The notes beneath the pieces are model-generated. The model saw nothing but the letters and a program-made list of their open reading frames with translations. It ran no database searches and had not been told where the DNA came from. From CAWBRT01 sp963832785 (GTDB taxonomy: Bacteria; Acidobacteriota; Terriglobia; Terriglobales; Acidobacteriaceae), in contig CAWHVF010000005.1 of the NCBI GenBank assembly GCA_963832785.1, positions 930,001 to 994,000 of the forward strand: a stretch of DNA of 64,000 nt, given 5' to 3'. Shown piece after piece: positions 1-8,858 of the stretch. Positions within the stretch are counted from its first letter, which is position 1, and every line of letters begins with the position of its first letter. A program made the position numbers and the translations under genes.

Positions 1-1059
1 GCTGATCTTCGTTCAGGGCGGCGATGGAAGCCAGTAGTTTGACCGAACCGGCAATCGAAGAGAGCGGATTGCGGATTTCGTGGGCGATGCCCGCCGCCAA
101 TCGTCCCACCGCAGCCAGGCGGTCGCGCAGGCGCACCTCGCGCTCCAGGCGCTTCAACATCGTCAGATCGTCGAAGAGATAGACATAGCCGACCGCGCCG
201 CTGTCCCTGTAGGTCAGGGTAGAGATGATCATGTCGAAGGTGCGCTCCACTCCCGAGGTCCCGGTGTGGATTTCATAATGGTGCCCGGCCTTCTCCGGCG
301 CCGGCAGGCGGTCGAGAAACAGGTCCTGTATGGCGCGCCCTTCGGGGTTTTCCAGCTCAAGCAGGTCGCGGGCGGAGCGGTTCACCAGCTTGATCCGGCC
401 GGCCAAGTCGGTGGTGATCAGGCCGCTGGAGATCGAGTTGACGATGTTCTCGTGCACCGCCTGCAGGCTCTCCAGGGCGCCGCTCTTGGAGCGCAGCTCG
501 TGTCCCACCTGGCGCAGGCGGTTGCTTAGCCGCACCGCCAAATAGGCCACGGTGATGTAGGCAAACAGGTTGATCAGGATGACATCTGCAGCGAGCGCAG
601 GTCGGAGCGCGTGGTGGAGAAGGAGGGCACGAGATTGAAGTGCACCACCTCCAGGGTGCCGCCAAGCAGGATGAAGCTGAGGGCGGCCGTCAGGTAGGCC
701 CACCGCGGCGAGAGCAGCACGCTGGCTACGATGATGATCAGCGGATAAAGCGAATTGAAAGAGGTGTCGACTCCGCCGGTAACGTAAACCACGGCGGTGG
801 CGCAGGTCAGATCGGCCAGCACCTGGAACCTGGCTTGGAAGCTGTAATTGTCCCAAGTCCATATCAGCACGATGTGCACGGCGGAGACGGCGTACCAGAA
901 CAGCATGACGCCCACGAAAATGGCCTGGTTGACGTTGGTGACGGTCAGGGTGGTAAGCGCCAGCTCGATCACCAGTACGAAGGTGATGACGATGACGCGG
1001 ACCTTCACCAGCCATTCCAGCCAGGTCCGTTCGCTGAAGGTTTTGGCCGTACTTTGCAC
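1..1059 (-). CDS. pilS: PilS-like sensor histidine kinase, partial, one frameshift
   Basis: Membrane sensor kinase; the C-terminal end lies outside the window. From the GTG at 1059 about 160 residues form five or six hydrophobic segments. A PAS-like stretch follows (ENIVNSISSGLITTDLAGR), then a HisKA box with the phospho-accepting His in AGIAHEIRNPLSS. The frame breaks near 586: CTGCAG is followed one base too early by the codons for DVILINLFAY, so one base is missing (CAGGAT expected). It follows pilB, pilT and pilC on the same strand, the usual place of the PilS/PilR pair that controls pilin expression; pilR would lie beyond base 1. The domain order fits PilS. The indel may be a sequencing error because both halves are well preserved. 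Confidence 0.8.
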
Positions 1060-1157
1060 CGCTCCACTCCACTAGGGCAGTTCCGCAGTTGCTGCCTCCG
1101 CCCCGAGGGGCCATATCCAATGGCGCACGTGCTGCGGCGCATCTGGCGCGCCGCCGC

Positions 1158-2369
1158 TCAACCGGCGAGCTTGCTGATCATGCTGAACAGCGGCATGTAA
1201 AGCGAGATGACGATGCCGCCGACGGTCACGCCCAGAAAGCCGATCAGCATGGGTTCCAGCAGGGTGAGCAGGTTCTTGGTGGCGATGTCGACTTCATCTT
1301 CATAAAAGTCGGCGATCTTCTGCAGCATGTTGTCCATGGCGCCGGTGGCCTCGCCCACGCCGATCATCTGGATCACCATGTTGGGGAACAGCTTGCTTTC
1401 GCGCAGCGGATCGACGATGGTGCGGCCCTGCTCGATGGACCTGCGCACGTTCAGCAATGCCGCCTGCACCACGGCATTGCCCGAGGTGCGGCCGGTAACC
1501 AGCAGGCCTTCCAGAATCGGCACGCCGGAAGTTATCAGCGTTCCCAGGGTGCGGGTAAAGCGGGCCACGGCGATTTTCAGCAGCAGGTCGCCGAAGACCG
1601 GCAGTTTCAGCAGTATCCGGTCGGTGGCTATCCGCCCCTCGGGGGCCTTGCGGATTTGCTTGATGACCACTACGAGGATGACGATGCCGCCGATGATCAT
1701 CCACCAGAAATTGCCGATGAAACGGCTCATGTCGATGACGAACTTGGTCGAGGCCGGCAGCGGCACCCCCAGCCCGGCGAACATGTTGGCGAAGATGGGA
1801 ACCACGAACTTCAGCAGTGCGCCCACGACCAGCACGGCGATGGTGATGACCGATACCGGGTAGATGAGGGCCGACTTGACGGCCTGCCGCATTTTCGTGA
1901 TTTTTTCGATGTAGATGGCGAGCCGCTGCAGAATGGTGTCGAGAATGCCGCCGGTCTCGCCCGCCTCGATCATGTTGGTGGACAGATCGTCGAAAATCTT
2001 GGGGTAGCCGCGCATGGCGTTGGCCAGGGTGGCGCCGCCTTCGACCGAGCTGCGAATGCCGGCCAGAGCCTTGCGGAAGGCCGGATTGGCCTGGTTGGTG
2101 CCGAGAATCTCAAGGCATTGCACCAGGGGCAAACCGGCGTCGATCATGACGGAAAACTGGCGAAAGAAAACGGCCAGCTCGCGGGTCGTTACCCTGCCCG
2201 AGCCGAGATTCACGTTGAAGCCGCGGCCGCCGGCCTTGTCGCTGATTCTCAGGTCCGATATCCGTTCCTTGAGCAGGGTGGCGCGCAGTACCTGCCTGTT
2301 CTCCGCAGTGCGCTCACCCCGCACCTTTTGCCCGGCGGCGTTCTTGCCCTGATAGCTAAAAACCGGCAT
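1158..2369 (-). CDS. pilC: Type IV pilus inner-membrane platform protein PilC
   Basis: Polytopic inner-membrane protein of 403 residues, the usual PilC/GspF length, on which the PilB and PilT motors act. It shows two T2SSF repeats (roughly residues 65-190 and 270-395). Each carries a conserved pattern such as GLPLVQCLEILG or GVPILEGL near its start and GEATGAMDNML or GETGGILDTIL in the middle, and each is followed by hydrophobic helices. The N-terminus MPVFSYQGKNAAGQKVRGE is typical. It lies about 50 bases downstream of pilT and about 100 bases upstream of pilS, so it is very likely in the same transcript. The frame is intact. Confidence 0.95.
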   Translation of the reverse strand: MPVFSYQGKNAAGQKVRGERTAENRQVLRATLLKERISDLRISDKAGGRGFNVNLGSGRVTTRELAVFFRQFSVMIDAGLPLVQCLEILGTNQANPAFRKALAGIRSSVEGGATLANAMRGYPKIFDDLSTNMIEAGETGGILDTILQRLAIYIEKITKMRQAVKSALIYPVSVITIAVLVVGALLKFVVPIFANMFAGLGVPLPASTKFVIDMSRFIGNFWWMIIGGIVILVVVIKQIRKAPEGRIATDRILLKLPVFGDLLLKIAVARFTRTLGTLITSGVPILEGLLVTGRTSGNAVVQAALLNVRRSIEQGRTIVDPLRESKLFPNMVIQMIGVGEATGAMDNMLQKIADFYEDEVDIATKNLLTLLEPMLIGFLGVTVGGIVISLYMPLFSMISKLAG

Positions 2370-2422
2370 GGTCTTCTCCTGACAGCTCTCTCAATCTTCC
2401 GTCCCGAAGCGTTTCCGCCCGC

Positions 2423-3532
2423 TCAGTGCCGGACGGCGGCCCCGGCTGCCGCGGGCTTGGCCGCGCCCTGGCGCCGGATCATGTCTTGCAGTTCATCGGG
2501 CAGCGACGAGCGCTGCATGGCCACTTCTATAGAAATCAGCTTCTGCTGGTGCAAAGTCGCCAAAGACTGGTTCAGCGTCTGCATGCCGAACTTGTCCTGC
2601 CCGGACTGCATGGCGGAATAGATCTGGTGGATTTTGTCCTCCCGGATCAGGTTGCGTATGGCGGCGTTGGGGATAAGAATCTCCAGCGCCAAAACGCGCC
2701 CCATGCCGCCGATGCGCGGCAGCAGGGACTGGCAAAGGATCCCCTCCAGCACCAGCGAAAGCTGGGCGCGAATCTGCGGCTGCTGGTGCGAGGGAAAGAC
2801 ATCGATGATGCGGTTGATGCTGGTGGAGGCGGAGTTGGTGTGCAGGGTGCCGAGGGTCAGATGGCCGGTCTCGGCGATACGCAGGGCCGATTCCACCGTC
2901 TCCAGGTCGCGCATCTCGCCCACCAGCACCACGTCCGGGTCTTCACGCAAGGCGGAGCGCAGCGCCGTATCGAAGCTCTTGGTGTCGGAATGCACCTCGC
3001 GCTGGTTGATCAGGCAGTTTTTGTGCGGGTGGACGAACTCGATCGGGTCTTCGATGGTCAGAATGTGTTCGTGCCGTTCGCGGTTGATCTTGTCGAGCAT
3101 GGCCGCCAGGGTGGTGGTCTTGCCCGAGCCGGTAGGCCCGGTCACCAGGATGAGGCCGCGGGGACGGTCGCACAGCTTGGCCACCACCGGAGGCAGATGC
3201 AGTTCCTCGAACGACTTGATCTCCCAGGGAATGACCCGGAAGGCGCCGGCGACCGAGCCGCGCTGGTTGAAGCAGTTGGCGCGGAAACGCGCCAGGCCCT
3301 TCAAGCCGAAGGAGAAGTCGATTTCCATGTCCTCCTCGAAGCGGTGCTTCTGCGCGTCGGTCATCATCCCGTAGATCAACTGCTTGGTCTCCGACGGGGT
3401 CAGCGGCGGCATGTCGAGGGGGTGAAGGACGCCATGAACGCGTATCTGCGGCGGCGAGTTGGTGGTTATGTGGAGGTCGCTGCCATTCATCTCGCTCAGC
3501 TTGCGCAGCAGATCACCCAGCTTCAGATTCAT
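2423..3532 (-). CDS. pilT: Pilus retraction ATPase PilT
   Basis: Hexameric cytoplasmic ATPase that depolymerises type IV pili. The 369-residue protein has Walker A GPTGSGKTTT, Walker B DPDVVLVGEMRD, the His box AETGHLTLGTLHTNSA and the PilT signature AIRNLIREDKIHQIYSAMQ. The ATG at 3532 was chosen because GGTAAGGA lies 7 bases upstream and MNLKLGDLLRKL is the normal PilT start; the frame stays open to 3610, but the extra residues come from an AT-rich repeat between pilB and pilT. The C-terminus ends in a short Ala-rich tail. Confidence 0.95.
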   Translation of the reverse strand: MNLKLGDLLRKLSEMNGSDLHITTNSPPQIRVHGVLHPLDMPPLTPSETKQLIYGMMTDAQKHRFEEDMEIDFSFGLKGLARFRANCFNQRGSVAGAFRVIPWEIKSFEELHLPPVVAKLCDRPRGLILVTGPTGSGKTTTLAAMLDKINRERHEHILTIEDPIEFVHPHKNCLINQREVHSDTKSFDTALRSALREDPDVVLVGEMRDLETVESALRIAETGHLTLGTLHTNSASTSINRIIDVFPSHQQPQIRAQLSLVLEGILCQSLLPRIGGMGRVLALEILIPNAAIRNLIREDKIHQIYSAMQSGQDKFGMQTLNQSLATLHQQKLISIEVAMQRSSLPDELQDMIRRQGAAKPAAAGAAVRH

Positions 3533-3557
3533 CAGTTGGTCCTTACCAAATTTCACG

Positions 3558-3624
3558 TTTTGATTTTTGATTGCCGGAAACCAATCAGCCGCCTGGCAAT
3601 CTGAAATCAAAAATCTGAAATCTT
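3558..3624. repeat. AT-rich inverted repeat between pilB and pilT
   Basis: Arms of the type TTTTGATTGCC and GGCAATCTGAAATCAAAA face each other around a short centre. The same GATTTTTGATTTCAGATT wording recurs near 22490-22590, 22740-22775 and 30872-30895, so this is one copy of a dispersed intergenic family. It lies inside the pilus operon and could form an mRNA hairpin between pilB and pilT. Confidence 0.7.
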
Positions 3625-3631
3625 AATATGG

Positions 3632-5345
3632 TTACACCACGGTTTCACGCGCCACTTCCTCCATGGTGGTGACGCCCTGCATCACCTTGACCAGGCCGCT
3701 GCGGCGCAGGGTAATCATTCCGTTCTCGATGGCTTTTTTCTTCAGCTCCATGGCCGAGGCGCCCACCAGGATCAATTCGCGCAGATCGTCGCCGATTTCC
3801 ATAACTTCGTAGAGCGCCACCCGGCCCTTGTAGCCGGAATTGTTGCAGGTAGGGCAGCCGCGCCCCTTCATGACCTTTACCTGGCGGGACTCTTCGGGGG
3901 CAAAGCCGGCGCGCACCAGGGCCTCCAGCGGCACCTCGACGGGGGCGGCGCAGTCTTTGCAGATGCGGCGCACCAGGCGCTGGGCAGCGATGAGGTGGAC
4001 CGAGGTGGCCACCAGGAACGGCTCGATGCCCATGTTCATCAGCCGGCTGATGGTTTCGGGAGCGCCGTTGGTGTGCAGCGTGGACAGCACCAGGTGGCCG
4101 GTGAGGGCCGCCTTGATGGCGATCTCGGCGGTTTCGAAGTCGCGGATCTCGCCCACCAGGATGATGTTGGGGTCCTGGCGCAGGAAGGAGCGCAGAGCGG
4201 CGGCGAAGTTCAGCCCGATCTGCTCCTTCATCTGCACCTGGTTGACGCCCCGCAAGCTGAAACTCGACCGGGTCCTCGGCGGTCATGATGTTAGTATCGG
4301 GCTTGTTGACCAGCGAAATGGCCGAGTACAGGGTGTTGGTCTTGCCCGAGCCGGTGGGGCCGGTGACCAGCACCATGCCGTAAGGCTTGAGGATGGCGCG
4401 TTGGAATTTTTCCAGCGATTCCGGCTCGAAGCCCAGCTTGGTCATGTCGAGGCGCAGGTTTTCCTTGTCCAGCAGGCGGAGCACGACCTTCTCGCCCCAC
4501 AGGGTGGGCAGGGTGCTGACGCGGAAATCCAGTTGCCGCTTCTTGCCATCGACGTTCATGCGCAGCATGATGCGGCCGTCCTGCGGCAGCCGCTTCTCGC
4601 TGATGTCGAGCTTGGCCATGATTTTCAGGCGCGAGGTGATGGCGTCCTTGGCCTTCATCGGCGGGGTCATGATGGACTGTAGCAGGCCATCCATGCGGAA
4701 ACGGACGCGGTACTCTTTCTCGTAGGGCTCGAGGTGGATGTCGCTGGCGCCGCGCTTGACGGCGTCGCTGAGGATCATGTTCACCAGCTTGACGATGGGG
4801 GCCTGGTCCGCCGCCTTCTCCAGGTCCTCCAGGTTCATCTCGGCTTGCTCTTCCTGGAGCTCCAGATGGGCTTCGGCGCCGTCGAGGGAGGCCATCACCG
4901 ATTCCAGGTTGTCTTCCGCCTTCAGGCTGTAAGCGCGCTCGATCGCGTCCTGAATCTCGCTCTCGGCCACCACCACCGGCTCGACGTTGTAGCCGGTCAT
5001 GAACTTGACGTCGTCCAGGGCGAAAACATTGGTGGGATCGGCCATGGCGATGGTCAGCGAGGAGCCCACCCGGCTGAGAGGAAGAATCTCGTAGCGCTTG
5101 GCGACTTCGTAGGGAATGAGCTTGATGACCGCGGGGTCGATCTCAAAATAGGAGAGATCGACGGCGGGAATGCCGTACTGGCGGGAGATGAAGTTGGTTA
5201 CCTCGGCTTGCGACAAAAAGCCATGCTTGACCAGGATGCTTCCCAGCCGCCCGCCGGTCTCCCGTTGCGTCCGTTGTGCCTGTAGTAACTGTTCAGAACT
5301 GATCGCCTTCTCCCTGAGGAGTAAATCGGCGAGCCGCTGAGACAT
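3632..5345 (-). CDS. pilB: Pilus extension ATPase PilB, one frameshift
   Basis: Assembly motor of the type IV pilus, about 570 residues. The N-terminal T2SSE_N domain (from MSQRLADLLLREKAISSEQ) is followed by the GspE ATPase core with Walker A GPTGSGKTNTLYSA, Walker B DPNIILVGEIRD, LTGHLVLSTLHTNGA, and a four-Cys zinc element (CKDC ... CPTC). Between EDPVEFQL and GVNQVQMKEQ (4250-4256) the frame shifts by one; the run CTTGCGGGGCGTC has one base more than a continuous PilB needs. The ATG at 5345 has GGAGAG upstream; the 11 codons before it are not PilB-like. It is the first gene of pilB-pilT-pilC-pilS. The indel is probably a sequence error, since the rest is fully conserved. Confidence 0.9.
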
Positions 5346-5510
5346 ACTTTCTCTCCGCTTGCCCCCAACCAACGCCAATGTGGCGCTCGTTTAGGGGCCC
5401 GCTGCTTTCACCCCAACAAACACAACCGTGGCGTGTGACGCCGACCGCGCCCCCGGCATCCGGCAAGCTTCGTTTGCCGTGGCTCGCGGTCCAAAACCAG
5501 AGTTGCGCGA

Positions 5511-5539
5511 ATCCTAGGTGTAGTGACAGAATTTGTCAA
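5511..5539 (-). promoter_or_regulatory. Sigma-70 type promoter of the pil operon
   Basis: On the minus strand TTGACA (5539-5534) is followed after exactly 17 bases by TAGGAT (5516-5511). Transcription would start about 160 bases before the pilB ATG. The -35 box is a perfect consensus and the -10 box matches at four or five positions. Confidence 0.6.
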
Positions 5540-5582
5540 TTTACCAAAGTTACCTGTCACTATGTTGATAACAAATTCTGTT
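5522..5582. promoter_or_regulatory. Nested inverted repeats over the pil promoter
   Basis: GACAGAATTTGTC (5525-5537) is itself nearly palindromic, overlaps the -35 box, and is matched by AACAAATTCTGTT (5570-5582) on the opposite strand. A second pair, AGTGACAG (5522-5529) and CTGTCACT (5554-5561), interleaves with it. The two 13-mers lie about 45 bases apart, roughly four helical turns. This arrangement is typical of paired operators, but no specific regulator can be named. Confidence 0.4.
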
Positions 5583-5686
5583 AAGTAATATCCCTTAGTC
5601 CGACCGCAGCGGCGCTGGTTAATGTGAGCCGCTTCCCCATCTAACAGCTAAGATATTGGCAGACAGTTCGCAAGTATCGGCTGGGC

Positions 5687-6550
5687 ATGAACTTCTCGTC
5701 GCAAACGCGCAAACGGCCACGAGGCATGGTGGCTCGTTTTTACCACCGGCTGCTGGAATCCTGGGGGCCGCAGAACTGGTGGCCGGCGGAGTCCAAGTTT
5801 GAAGTGCTGACCGGCGCCATTTTGACGCAAAACACCTCATGGAAGAACGTGGAGCGCGCCTTGGCGAACCTGCGGGCCGCCGGAGCGTTGTCGCTGACCG
5901 GCATCCTCAAGCTCGATGAGGCCGAATTGCAAACTCTGTTGCGGCCAGCCGGCTACTTTCGCCAGAAGAGTCGGCGCCTGAAGGACTTGGCGGAATATAT
6001 CCAGGCAAACTACTCGCCTGGCCGGTGCCCCGCCTGCGCGGAGCGCAGCCAAGCTAAGGTGGACCATCAGCTTCCACCCGAGCCGCGCCAAAGGGGCCGG
6101 GGCTGGGACCCCTTGCAACGCATGCTGGCCGAGCCCACGGAAAAGCTGCGCGGCGAGTTGTTGCGGCAAAAAGGCGTGGGGCCGGAGACCGCCGACTCCA
6201 TCCTTCTCTATGCCGGAGGCCACCCCGTCTTTGTGGTGGACGCCTACACGCGGCGCATCTTCGAACGGCACCAACTGGCTCCCTCCGGCGCCGCATACGA
6301 GGAGATCAGGCAATTGGTAGAGCAGGAGCTGCGGAAGCTGCCAAAGCAAAACCCGGGTAAACCACCCCTGCCAGCCGTCACCCCGAGCGGACCGCTCACA
6401 CATCCGGCCTCGGCCGTCTCGGGCAGCGGCCGCCGCCAACTGGCGCAGCGCTACAACGAGTTTCACGCCCTGCTGGTGCAGGTAGGTAAGCACTACTGCC
6501 TTAAGGCGGCGCCCCGTTGCGAGGGCTGCCCGCTGGCCGGGTTTCTGTAG
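5687..6550 (+). CDS. Endonuclease III-like HhH-GPD DNA repair protein with in-frame insertions
   Basis: Base-excision repair family protein of the endonuclease III domain type. It shows the early motif EVLTGAILTQNTSWKNVERAL, the HhH-GPD segment LLRQKGVGPETADSILLYA, the catalytic-type Asp in FVVDAYTRRIFER, and a C-terminal iron-sulfur Cys set (CLKAAPRCEGCPL). At 287 residues it is about 60 longer than relatives (about 220). Two insertions explain this, near residues 109-142 and 222-247, both Pro/Gly/Arg-rich and unlike the family. The first contains the 16-mer GCCGGGGCTGGGACCC, which recurs in the intergenic hairpin region at 8118-8133. It stands alone on the plus strand. Confidence 0.85.
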   Translation: MNFSSQTRKRPRGMVARFYHRLLESWGPQNWWPAESKFEVLTGAILTQNTSWKNVERALANLRAAGALSLTGILKLDEAELQTLLRPAGYFRQKSRRLKDLAEYIQANYSPGRCPACAERSQAKVDHQLPPEPRQRGRGWDPLQRMLAEPTEKLRGELLRQKGVGPETADSILLYAGGHPVFVVDAYTRRIFERHQLAPSGAAYEEIRQLVEQELRKLPKQNPGKPPLPAVTPSGPLTHPASAVSGSGRRQLAQRYNEFHALLVQVGKHYCLKAAPRCEGCPLAGFL

Positions 6551-6639
6551 GAAATTCCCCGCGCTTTTGACCATGCTCTGGAGGAAGGCCGCAGATTAGC
6601 CGGTGAAGGCGTGGCCCGCCAGGGATGAAATCTGAGCGG

Positions 6640-7767
6640 CTAATCCATGAAGTCCCTGCGGTCGGGGTTGTAATAGAAGTAGAAACGCAGCGCCAGGTAA
6701 GGCCCGTGGAACTGCGACGGCAGCGGAGAAAATGGGTTGGAAGCGCTGATGCCTCCCCAGGCGGCGCGGTCCAGCGCGCTGTCGCCCGACTGGCCGGTGA
6801 GCCGCATTCCCGCCACCTTGCCGTCCGGCAGAATGGCAAACTCGATGGCCACTTTGCCGCGCTTGAGCAAGGGCGGGCGGGCCTCTTCGGGGATCAGGTT
6901 ATACCAGTTCATGCGCACCACCGCCAGCACGCGCGAGAGGTACGGACCGAAGTCGACACCCATGGTATCGCTCAGCACGTCGATTCCGCTGCCGACCTTG
7001 CTGCCGCCGCCCAAGGGACGCCCATAATTTCCGCCGCCACCGCTCGGTAAGCCCGCGCGGGCGCTGTTGCGCGCCGCCTGGGCGATGCTGGACCCCGGAG
7101 AAAGCGCTCCTGCCAGCGCGCTCAGATCCGGCTTGGGCTCCTGCGCTTGCGCGGGCGGTGTCTGGAACTGCGCACTGTTGCTCGCCTGCTGCTGGCCGGC
7201 CGCCGTGCTGGGACTCTGCGGCACCAGCGCCGGCTGCGTCATTCCGGGAGGTCCCGGCAGGCCCTGGCGCAAGGAGTCCAGCAGCTTGCGGTCAGGCTGC
7301 GGCACCCGCGAGCGGGCAATGCGGTTCTTGTCCGAGAGGAATTTCGTATCCGGGGGCTTCGCCACCGGCGGCCGTCGGTCGGGCGGCATCTCCAGGTAGG
7401 TAAACTCCTTGTCCCGGATCATCTGTTCGGCGGTGCGCAGTTGGACAGGGTGAAATACCGGCAGCCATTTGGGAGAAAGCACCAGCAGGATAACGGCCAG
7501 CAAGTGCCCGACCACGGAAATCCAGAAGGCCTCCCGCAGCCGCGATCGCGCCAGGTCGTCCCGTAGCTGAACCAGCAGGATCGGGTTGAATTCGCCTTTG
7601 GGGGCGCCGCTCACCGCCTGGGCTGGAACGAATCCGGGAATCTCCTCAAAGCTCTTTTGCGGCGCGGGCACATGCTCCGCGGCAGGCGTACCGGCCGCCT
7701 CCGTTCGCGTCTCCTCTCCCTCGGGAAACAGGAGCGTGTGCAAAGATGGAAATTCACGTTTCGCCAT
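6640..7767 (-). CDS. TonB-like energy transducer protein
   Basis: Protein of 375 residues with a cytoplasmic N-terminus, one transmembrane helix near residues 82-98 (FWISVVGHLLAVILLVLSP), a long Pro/Gln/Ala-rich periplasmic linker (about 120-235), and a C-terminal TonB domain ending in RGKVAIEFAILPDGKVAGMRLTG and DRAAWGGISASNPFSPLP. The TonB C-domain spans the periplasm to energise outer-membrane receptors; a receptor is encoded at 12912-14888, though no partner assignment is possible. The helix starts later than in classical TonB, as in the longer TonB proteins of Acidobacteriota. No exbB or exbD is adjacent. Confidence 0.75.
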   Translation of the reverse strand: MAKREFPSLHTLLFPEGEETRTEAAGTPAAEHVPAPQKSFEEIPGFVPAQAVSGAPKGEFNPILLVQLRDDLARSRLREAFWISVVGHLLAVILLVLSPKWLPVFHPVQLRTAEQMIRDKEFTYLEMPPDRRPPVAKPPDTKFLSDKNRIARSRVPQPDRKLLDSLRQGLPGPPGMTQPALVPQSPSTAAGQQQASNSAQFQTPPAQAQEPKPDLSALAGALSPGSSIAQAARNSARAGLPSGGGGNYGRPLGGGSKVGSGIDVLSDTMGVDFGPYLSRVLAVVRMNWYNLIPEEARPPLLKRGKVAIEFAILPDGKVAGMRLTGQSGDSALDRAAWGGISASNPFSPLPSQFHGPYLALRFYFYYNPDRRDFMD

Positions 7768-8143
7768 GCGAGCTTGTAAATTCTATAGCCGGTACCCGAT
7801 TTTTGAGACGAGTGAGTTCCTCAAAGGGTAAACACGGCACTTCGCCCGGGGTTGCGCCGGCCGCCAAACGACACCCCAAGCCCCGGCAAACACTGCCGAT
7901 CTGTTTGATGGAGTAAAGGTGTCCGGGTTCTCCATGGCTGAGCTGGCGTCTGCCGATATTTTCTCACCTTTGCCAGGCATTTGCCCCGGACAAACTGCTG
8001 AACCCGGCTATTTTGTTCCTTAATCCTCTGGGAATGTATGCGGCTGGATAATTTGCGCGTCCAAACGGGTGCAGCACGATGCCCTGCCCTACGCTGCTTT
8101 GCGTAGGGCAGGGTTTTGCCGGGGCTGGGACCCGCCGGGCGCC
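7768..8143. other. Intergenic region without a recognised gene
   Basis: About 375 bases between the TonB-like gene and the Spy-like gene. It contains the hairpin at 8082-8113 and the 16-mer at 8118-8133 shared with the endonuclease III-like gene. A 65-codon open frame on the minus strand (7783-7980) has no recognisable domain and was not called. Confidence 0.6.
8082..8113 (+). repeat. Palindromic repeat, CCCTGCCCTACGC type
   Basis: A perfect 13-base stem (CCCTGCCCTACGC / GCGTAGGGCAGGG) with a six-base loop, followed on the plus strand by TTTT, so it could also terminate transcription on that strand. It belongs to a family with 28656-28690, 38668-38700 and more loosely 18010-18055. Confidence 0.75.
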
Positions 8144-8659
8144 CTACTGCTGAGCCGGCTGCTGGTTGTCCTTCCCGCCTGGCCGGCGCTGGCGGCGCTG
8201 CTCCCACTTGGCGCGACGCCGGGCGGCCAACTCCTGGCGCTCGTTGACGATCTTCTGAACTTCGGTGCGCTGCTCGGGCTTGAGCACGGAATTGATCTGG
8301 AGTCCGGCTTTGACGTACTGATCGATTACGGCCGAAAGCTGCTGTTTCAGTTGCTCGCTGGTCTTCTGGATTTCGGCCTGGTTGGGTTGATTGGTGAAAA
8401 TCTGCCTGGCGAGTGTGCCGCGCAGGGTGTGCAGGGAATCGATATCCGGCTTGGCCGAGCTGCGGGCCTGCCGCAACTGGGCCTTGATCTGCGACTCCTG
8501 CTGGGGTGTCAGTTGCAGGCGGACGGCCAATCTTTCGAATCTCATGCCCGCCGGCCCCTCGCCCATAGCCCTGCCGTGGCGGAAGTTGCCCAGGGCGTAG
8601 GTCGCTCCGGCCAGGGTCAAGCCGCAAACCGTGACCGTAATCCATGCTGCTCTGCTCAT
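8144..8659 (-). CDS. Spy/CpxP-like periplasmic protein
   Basis: Small protein of 171 residues with an N-terminal signal or anchor segment (AAWITVTVCGLTLAGATYALG) and an all-helical body containing the LTxxQ signature LTPQQESQIKAQL and a partial second copy (LKPEQRTEVQKI). This is the LTxxQ/heavy-metal-resistance fold of Spy and CpxP, periplasmic chaperones or stress modulators. The C-terminal tail is basic and Gln-rich. GGGAGCAG lies just upstream of the ATG. It is divergent from the HDAC-family gene. The exact role cannot be read from sequence. Confidence 0.7.
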   Translation of the reverse strand: MSRAAWITVTVCGLTLAGATYALGNFRHGRAMGEGPAGMRFERLAVRLQLTPQQESQIKAQLRQARSSAKPDIDSLHTLRGTLARQIFTNQPNQAEIQKTSEQLKQQLSAVIDQYVKAGLQINSVLKPEQRTEVQKIVNERQELAARRRAKWEQRRQRRPGGKDNQQPAQQ

Positions 8660-8858
8660 AATGCTGCTCCCGTAGTAAAACTTTTCATCAAGCCTGCTAC
8701 TTCTATTAACCGCCGATCATCTTAACAGTTGCGTTTGCGAGTTCTTTTGCCCACAATGGTGCTGTGGGGTGGGTGAAGTCCGCGCGAGCTCCCGGCGGAC
8801 AGCAAGCTGGCCGGGGCGGTTTGCGGGCTGCCTGAGAGCGCCACCGCGCTCATTCTTT

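Noticed and set aside
1089..2621. A 510-codon open frame on the plus strand
   Set aside because: It lies antisense to pilC and the end of pilT, has no domain-like features, and is the type of long shadow frame produced by GC-rich genes.
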